Assembly: GCA_016716135.1 (NCBI GenBank)
Contig: JADJWX010000009.1
Coordinates: forward strand, 1 to 64,000
DNA: 64,000 bases
DNA from: Lewinellaceae bacterium
GTDB lineage: Bacteria; Bacteroidota; Bacteroidia; Chitinophagales; Saprospiraceae
Reading direction: 5' to 3'
The position numbers and the translations under genes were made by a program. Shown here piece by piece: positions 59,178 through 64,000 of the stretch (positions are counted from its first letter, which is position 1; each line of letters opens with the position of its first letter). Under the pieces are notes generated by a model. The model did not search any database. It was not told the origin of the DNA and was given only the letters and a program-made list of their open reading frames with translations.

Positions 59178-62100
59178 ATGCCCGAAGCAAACAAAATCCG
59201 GATTTATATTTCCTTTGATCCAATTACGGATGTAGAGACTGCGGAAGGCATTTACCAATTTTTGAACAAACAGCTGGAAGGTAAAAATCTGGAGTTTTGG
59301 AATCCAACCCAGGCTGCCGAAGAAAATTACCGCACCGAAGCGCTGGCTTTTTTGGAACAAACGCAACTCTTCCTAGCCTGTTTTTCGCCCAACTACCTGG
59401 ATACGGCCAACACACGTTGGGAGCTGGACCTTGCCATTGCCGAGCAAAAGCGACGGCCTGAATTGCAAATTCTGGTTGCCGTGGCGAGATCAGCCCCGGT
59501 GCCGGCCGTGCTGACAGGCTTTCCGCTTGTACCGGCGACCGATCAGCCTATTGAAGGCTTTTCATTGAGCCGGGAAATTCAGCTGCAGCGGGTAGTTCAG
59601 CGCGCTCAGGATTTGCTTTTTCAGGTCGAACGAAGCCAAAGTCTATACGAAGAGCCAGCCGGGCCGGAGTTTGTCCTGGGTTTTGAAGATGTCCGGGAGC
59701 GGCTCATCGTGTGGTCGGAGCACTGCGACCTGGCGCCTTTATTTTTATTTCTGAAAAGACTGCTTCACCCGGAAAAAACACCCGACGCGCTGTTCCAACT
59801 GGAAGACGCTTTTGCCGAATGGCGGCAGCAATCGCAGCGCAACAAGTTAAGTTTTGAGGTTTTCCAGAAAACGGTAGCCGCCATCCGGCTGGACTTACAC
59901 CATCTTATTGACCAGTTGGAGGTTGATCTGTTTCGCAAATCATGGGCCCGCATTTTTGCAAACACCTATTACGGCCTGGAACCCGTGGATGCCCCGGCCG
60001 ACAAACTGGCGGGTTTGTTTTTGCCCATCGGCGAAATACTGATCCCAAAAACGCTGAACCTCCCGGACCACAGCACCGCCGACGAGGCCTGGGAGGGTGT
60101 CGGCACGCTCTCCGTCCAGCAACAGCAGGAATTTCGCCGCAACCTGCTGCTGGCGCAAGATGCCATCGGCATCGGCAGCTTCAGCCGGGCGCATGCGCAT
60201 TGCGAACACGTGCGCAGCCACATCGACCCGCAATCGGCTCAACTGTACGAACTGCTGCTGATCAGTTATTTGAAAAAAGAAACCCCGGACCGGATCATCC
60301 ACGATGCCGTGTATGGAAAGGGCAGCAAACTTAACCACGTGGTGGTGTACGCCGGCCGGTTTTCCGAATACCAGCAACAGGGCAAATGCCCCTCGGAAGC
60401 CGGACGGTACAACCTGCGCGCTACCGCCGAAGCACTTTCGGATGCGCTGTTGCGCTTGTACAGCACCTACCAGAACGACTACATCCTGCATACCGGGAGG
60501 TACAGTTCAGAGGTACCCGACAACCGGGCCGCCATCTCGCATTGTGTGCAGGTTGCCATGGAAATTTACCGCACGGTACACCCCTATCGCGGTTTTTTGG
60601 AGTTAGCGGCCAATGAATTGTGCAACGGCGGGAAATACGATTATATCCGGCAGGTAGAAATTATCGGCGATGAGTTCCGCTTTGCATCCCATGAAGATTT
60701 TGGCATTGAAAGTGAGATTCGCGAACTGATCGGCATGTTGGAGGCCATTTCCGATGATGACGATGATGCGCTCATGAACAAGCAGTTGCGCGAAAACCTG
60801 TTTTTTAACCTAAAAGCAAAACGGTATCGCCTTCAGGCCCAGATTGCCGAGGAGCACCGGCGCTACCTACAGTTCACCGACTTGCGCGATTCCGTAATCG
60901 AACTGGTGCAGGCTGCTCTGTTGGGGTATAAAATTTTTGGCGACAAACTTTACCCAGATCAGGAGTCTTTCCTGCGCCTTGCCATTGAGCAACTTTTACC
61001 TGGCCTGCTGCTGCCCACCGCTTCCGGCACGCCGGCCAGCGCCGTTGGCAATTTGCGCTGGTTTATCCTGGATGCATCCGGTACCGTCCAGTCTCATCCG
61101 GACTGTGCCGAATACCGGTTTGGGGTGTTGAATGTGGTTGAAAAGATTGTGCAAGATCACGCCGGCCATGCCGGTTGGCTACAGGTGCAGCCGAATATTA
61201 AATCGGAGGTGTACAAACAATTTGCCGCCGATGCCGCCGCCAAATACCAGGATATCCGGGAACAATTAAAATGGACCGATATCCGGCGGCCTGACCCAAC
61301 AGAAGCCCGCCGGGTAATAATCCAGGTGCTCCAGGCCTGGGAAAGCGCCTATCATGCTTATCCGGAACGCGGACAGGAATTTTTGCAACATATGCTCTAC
61401 GAACTGGTCGGAGAACGGCTGATGTTGTGGTTGCATTTCAACCCCACCCAACTGGATTCCGTTCCGGAAAGCCTGGGGCTTGGCTATAATGCCCGAAAAG
61501 TCTTCCAAAAAGTATTGGATTTGCCCAACGGACTTGATCCGGAGGAAGCATACAAATTACTGGCAACCAACATTTTCAACAAAAAAATCAAGCAGGAATA
61601 CGAAAAAGTGGCCGCAGGAGACGAAACGCAGCGCGCAAAAGTCGAATCGCTGCTGTTGCAGGCCCTGCATATCTACCGTGATTTATATGCAGCTCCTGAA
61701 TTTCTGGACTTTGTCTTTGACGAGATCACCAAGGAACACAAATTCCGGTGGATACAAATTTCAGCCGAAGGCAATCCGGAGCCCTTTCCTTCCGAGCCAC
61801 CGCTTAGTTTGGACCCACCGGATATTTTGCGGCAGCTGGCCGCCACCTTGCCCCGGCGGTTTAGGTTGCTGGAGGCCCGGACCCGAATCGCGGAACGGCG
61901 ATTCAAAGACCTGAACACCCAATACCTGCGGGAAGTCAGCGAATACACCTACGAAAACAGGTTGGTCGAGCGGCGTCTGACCATTGAAATTATCCGAAAA
62001 CTCAAAGGGCTTTTTCTATACTTCCCGGAAGCCCGGTATCTTGATCTGCCGATCCGGGAGTTGGAAGGGCATGGCCGCATTCGCTGGACTGAAAAATTTC

Positions 62101-62249
62101 TCGGTATCTTCCCAACAGGTACCAACCACTATGAAAACCGCTATTTCAGCTTTGATTACAGCCAGGAACTGAGCGAATTCCGGATGTTTCGCGACACCCG
62201 CCAACAGTGGATGGAGCATGTGCTGCGCCAAACCGGCGATCTCAACTGA
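59178..62249 (+). CDS. Large protein with N-terminal TIR-like domain and uncharacterised C-terminal region
   Basis: This 1023-residue protein has a TIR-like domain at its start: strand KIRIYISFD (6-14), helix EGIYQFLNKQL, LEFWNP (38-43), helix and strand ALAFLEQTQLFLACFSPNYL (55-74), then RWELDLAIAE (80-89), where E82 aligns with the usual catalytic glutamate, and LQILVAVARS (97-105). TIR domains can bind partner TIRs or cleave NAD. The remaining 870 residues are mostly helical, with no motif I recognise: no NB-ARC, WD40 or TPR repeat is clear. It starts at the ATG at 59178; a GNN-rich extra 20 codons upstream are unlikely. It is a single gene divergent from purL. TIR proteins of this size are often linked to anti-phage immunity, but there is no direct evidence here. 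Confidence 0.75.
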   Translation: MPEANKIRIYISFDPITDVETAEGIYQFLNKQLEGKNLEFWNPTQAAEENYRTEALAFLEQTQLFLACFSPNYLDTANTRWELDLAIAEQKRRPELQILVAVARSAPVPAVLTGFPLVPATDQPIEGFSLSREIQLQRVVQRAQDLLFQVERSQSLYEEPAGPEFVLGFEDVRERLIVWSEHCDLAPLFLFLKRLLHPEKTPDALFQLEDAFAEWRQQSQRNKLSFEVFQKTVAAIRLDLHHLIDQLEVDLFRKSWARIFANTYYGLEPVDAPADKLAGLFLPIGEILIPKTLNLPDHSTADEAWEGVGTLSVQQQQEFRRNLLLAQDAIGIGSFSRAHAHCEHVRSHIDPQSAQLYELLLISYLKKETPDRIIHDAVYGKGSKLNHVVVYAGRFSEYQQQGKCPSEAGRYNLRATAEALSDALLRLYSTYQNDYILHTGRYSSEVPDNRAAISHCVQVAMEIYRTVHPYRGFLELAANELCNGGKYDYIRQVEIIGDEFRFASHEDFGIESEIRELIGMLEAISDDDDDALMNKQLRENLFFNLKAKRYRLQAQIAEEHRRYLQFTDLRDSVIELVQAALLGYKIFGDKLYPDQESFLRLAIEQLLPGLLLPTASGTPASAVGNLRWFILDASGTVQSHPDCAEYRFGVLNVVEKIVQDHAGHAGWLQVQPNIKSEVYKQFAADAAAKYQDIREQLKWTDIRRPDPTEARRVIIQVLQAWESAYHAYPERGQEFLQHMLYELVGERLMLWLHFNPTQLDSVPESLGLGYNARKVFQKVLDLPNGLDPEEAYKLLATNIFNKKIKQEYEKVAAGDETQRAKVESLLLQALHIYRDLYAAPEFLDFVFDEITKEHKFRWIQISAEGNPEPFPSEPPLSLDPPDILRQLAATLPRRFRLLEARTRIAERRFKDLNTQYLREVSEYTYENRLVERRLTIEIIRKLKGLFLYFPEARYLDLPIRELEGHGRIRWTEKFLGIFPTGTNHYENRYFSFDYSQELSEFRMFRDTRQQWMEHVLRQTGDLN

Positions 62250-62261
62250 TTTTGTAAAAAT

Positions 62262-63743
62262 TCACTCGGGTACACGCCGCCGCATCAGGACGATCCGATC
62301 GTACGCAATATTGAGCACCGGTGTGTATTGGTCGGCCAGTTGAACAATTTCGTCCCAGTTTTCCGTGTAATAAAAATCGGTGTCGGCGCGCGGCGGTTCG
62401 TTCCCGTGGTAGTGGTTGGGCATCCTGACATATTTTGAATAAGATGCCGGGTCAAATTCCAGGTGAAAATGGAGCGAGTTTTGGTGCAGCCAATGGCAAT
62501 CCAGGGTGAACGGTTCGGTCCGGTTTTCTACGACATACGCTGCTTTTATAAGGTCCAACACCCGGACGGTTCCCTGATCATAGGACCACTCGTAAGATTG
62601 CTTCAGATTCCGGTTGTTGTCAAAATTCACAAGTGTAAACAGGCCCAACGGGACCAAAAACCAAAAGGCTGGCTTGCCATACTTTTCCCAAAAAGCAATC
62701 CCGGTTCCAAGCAGCAACAACGCAAAGGGCGGGTAATAAAAAATTGCCGTCCGGGGATTTAGAAATGGAATGTCTAAAATATATACAATCAGAAGATTAG
62801 CCGTTACGGTGCCTGCAAGCAAAAACGCGGCAAAAAACCACAAATCCTGCCCAAGACGCCCCTTGTTTTTAAACCAACGCCAAAGCGCCAAAGCGGAAGC
62901 AGCCACCGTAAACGCAGTAATCAGGCCCAAAAACACCTCCAGGGTGTAATGATCAAAGTACGGATGTCCCATGATCGACGAGCGAATCAATGGGAACAAG
63001 GTTTCCGGAATAAAACCCGCTGTGCCCCAGAAGTGCAACTGGTCGTCCGAATGCATGCGGGAAACAGGCAGAATGCAAATGGCAGCGAGCAAAACAGCGC
63101 CGCCGGCAAGTATGGCAAATTGACGTTGCCTTTCACCGGCTCCGCCCGATTTTTGAAAAATCAATATCCCCATAAACAGCCACCATGGCAAATAAAAATA
63201 CAGCACCGTAAAACTGGCCCACACGGCCAGCCCTGCAGAAAAAACTGCCGCAATCAAATGTGTCGGGCGCCTGTTTTCAACGAACCGCCAACTGAAATAC
63301 AAGGCGGCCATCTGCAAGCCGATAGACATCCCGTAGCCCCGGGCCAGGGAAAAAAACTCGGCCATAAACGGATTTCCCAGGAGCACAACCAGAGAAAGGA
63401 CTTTCAGAAAACCGGTGGAGCCGATTCGATATGCCAGCGCAAGTGCGCACAACGTGTACAACACCCCCCCAACAATAAATACCGGAAGGCGGGCGGTCAA
63501 CGGGCTCATGCCGAAAAGGCCGGTTACAAATTTGATGGAGAGCGTATTGAGAATATGGTTGTTCGGGACCGCATCCTTGGCATAGGTCAAAATATCCCAA
63601 ACGGCACGCGGAACATGGTTGTAACAAGTGGCCACCTCATCCTGGGTCATCGGAATTTTGAGCAGGCGCAGGGCCAGGTAAAACAAATACGCCAGGGCAA
63701 TGAGCCAAAGCAGTACATCCAGCCGGGTGATTTTTTTGATCAT
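62262..63743 (-). CDS. Membrane glycosyltransferase (GT39/ArnT-like)
   Basis: This is a polytopic membrane protein of the ArnT/PMT clan that transfers sugars from a lipid carrier. The N-terminus is one helix followed by an acidic periplasmic loop (MTQDEVATCYNHVPRAVWDILT) and PNNHILNTLSIKFVTGLFGMSPLTARLPVF, the typical arrangement in this family. About ten more helices follow and then a soluble C-terminal domain of about 100 residues. I start at the ATG at 63743 (MIKKITRL); an ATG 69 bases upstream adds a polar tail. It is convergent with the TIR-like gene, with 12 bp between. From 63744 to 64000 no gene or other feature is supported. Confidence 0.8.
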   Translation of the reverse strand: MIKKITRLDVLLWLIALAYLFYLALRLLKIPMTQDEVATCYNHVPRAVWDILTYAKDAVPNNHILNTLSIKFVTGLFGMSPLTARLPVFIVGGVLYTLCALALAYRIGSTGFLKVLSLVVLLGNPFMAEFFSLARGYGMSIGLQMAALYFSWRFVENRRPTHLIAAVFSAGLAVWASFTVLYFYLPWWLFMGILIFQKSGGAGERQRQFAILAGGAVLLAAICILPVSRMHSDDQLHFWGTAGFIPETLFPLIRSSIMGHPYFDHYTLEVFLGLITAFTVAASALALWRWFKNKGRLGQDLWFFAAFLLAGTVTANLLIVYILDIPFLNPRTAIFYYPPFALLLLGTGIAFWEKYGKPAFWFLVPLGLFTLVNFDNNRNLKQSYEWSYDQGTVRVLDLIKAAYVVENRTEPFTLDCHWLHQNSLHFHLEFDPASYSKYVRMPNHYHGNEPPRADTDFYYTENWDEIVQLADQYTPVLNIAYDRIVLMRRRVPE

Positions 63744-64000
63744 GGTTTGGTTGCGCCATCCTTGCCGGAATTGGAGCGGCAGCGAAAATAAGGGCGCATT
63801 CCAATTTGCCAAGCATGTTTTTCAGAGAAATGGATGTTTGAGCGTGCGCTTGGGAATTTCTTGCCGGGACCAAACACAACACCGCTAAATTTTCCAAACA
63901 AACCCGGCCAGCCAACTCCGGCCGGGCATTGGCCGGAAAGCAATAATCTGGTAAGGTTCATTCCAGCAGTTTTCCAGCCGGGCGCTCAACACAAGCCGGT

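Noticed and set aside
63740..63961. Frames at the right-hand end of the window
   Set aside because: They overlap the start of the glycosyltransferase gene in other registers and show no domain or promoter support.

Overview
The window is a 64 kb chromosomal segment from a member of the Bacteroidota, most likely the Saprospiria (Haliscomenobacter/Lewinella-type). The evidence is three secreted proteases with type IX secretion (T9SS) C-terminal sorting regions, a PorE-like T9SS-type protein, a propeller/Y_Y_Y LytS-type kinase paired with a LytTR regulator, DUF3822, DUF4369-TlpA and DUF1573 proteins, and repeated TAnnTTTG promoter boxes with little use of Shine-Dalgarno sites. Most of it is core metabolism and envelope biology in short, often divergent or convergent transcription units. 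One lower-GC accessory patch lies at about 42-44.4 kb.

Layout. 0-4 kb: a LytTR/LytS-type two-component system in which both genes are interrupted by single-base frame disruptions. 4.2-8 kb: an MddA-like membrane methyltransferase, an RluA-type pseudouridine synthase and a RibF protein fused in frame to a family 2 glycosyltransferase. 8-14.5 kb: secreted M28 and M43 metalloproteases and a PorE-like TPR/WD40/SPOR protein. 14.7-22.4 kb: a YfgM-like TPR protein, a 5'-nucleotidase lipoprotein, acetoacetyl-CoA ligase, tRNA 2-selenouridine synthase, homogentisate dioxygenase and a lipoprotein. 22.6-29 kb: glycine decarboxylase and a large zincin with four fibronectin III domains, followed by a repeat-rich palindromic element. 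29-33 kb: a mevalonate-kinase-like GHMP kinase, a peptide-ABC-type permease and a frameshifted family 39 glycosyltransferase. 33-42 kb: DUF1573, tRNA-Arg(CCU), a phosphodiesterase, a LuxE-like protein, RsmD, DUF3822, bactofilin, TsaD, a thioredoxin, serine acetyltransferase and a thiolase.

42-46 kb is the accessory patch: a small lipoprotein, an orphan Cas6 with no CRISPR array, a roughly 250-nt structured RNA on the same strand upstream of cas6, a possible 45-residue secreted peptide, a duplicated 33-bp sequence, and a 505-residue protein of unknown function. 46-56.7 kb: two small-domain membrane proteins, a translationally coupled glycosyltransferase/aldo-keto reductase/FAD-oxidoreductase operon, a Ca2+/Na+ antiporter, two metal-transport proteins, a deoxynucleoside kinase, GatC, an ABC ATPase and a TlpA-type thioredoxin. 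56.8-64 kb: a frameshifted purL, a 1023-residue protein with an N-terminal TIR-like domain, and a second membrane glycosyltransferase.

The most unusual items are the TIR-like protein, the orphan cas6 with its adjacent structured RNA, the RibF-glycosyltransferase fusion, two hairpin repeat families, and an RsmD whose catalytic DPPY motif reads GPPY. Four genes (response regulator, kinase, family 39 glycosyltransferase, purL) are each split by a one-base change at or near a homopolymer. Because purL is essential for purine synthesis, assembly or read indels are a better explanation than four independent pseudogenes.
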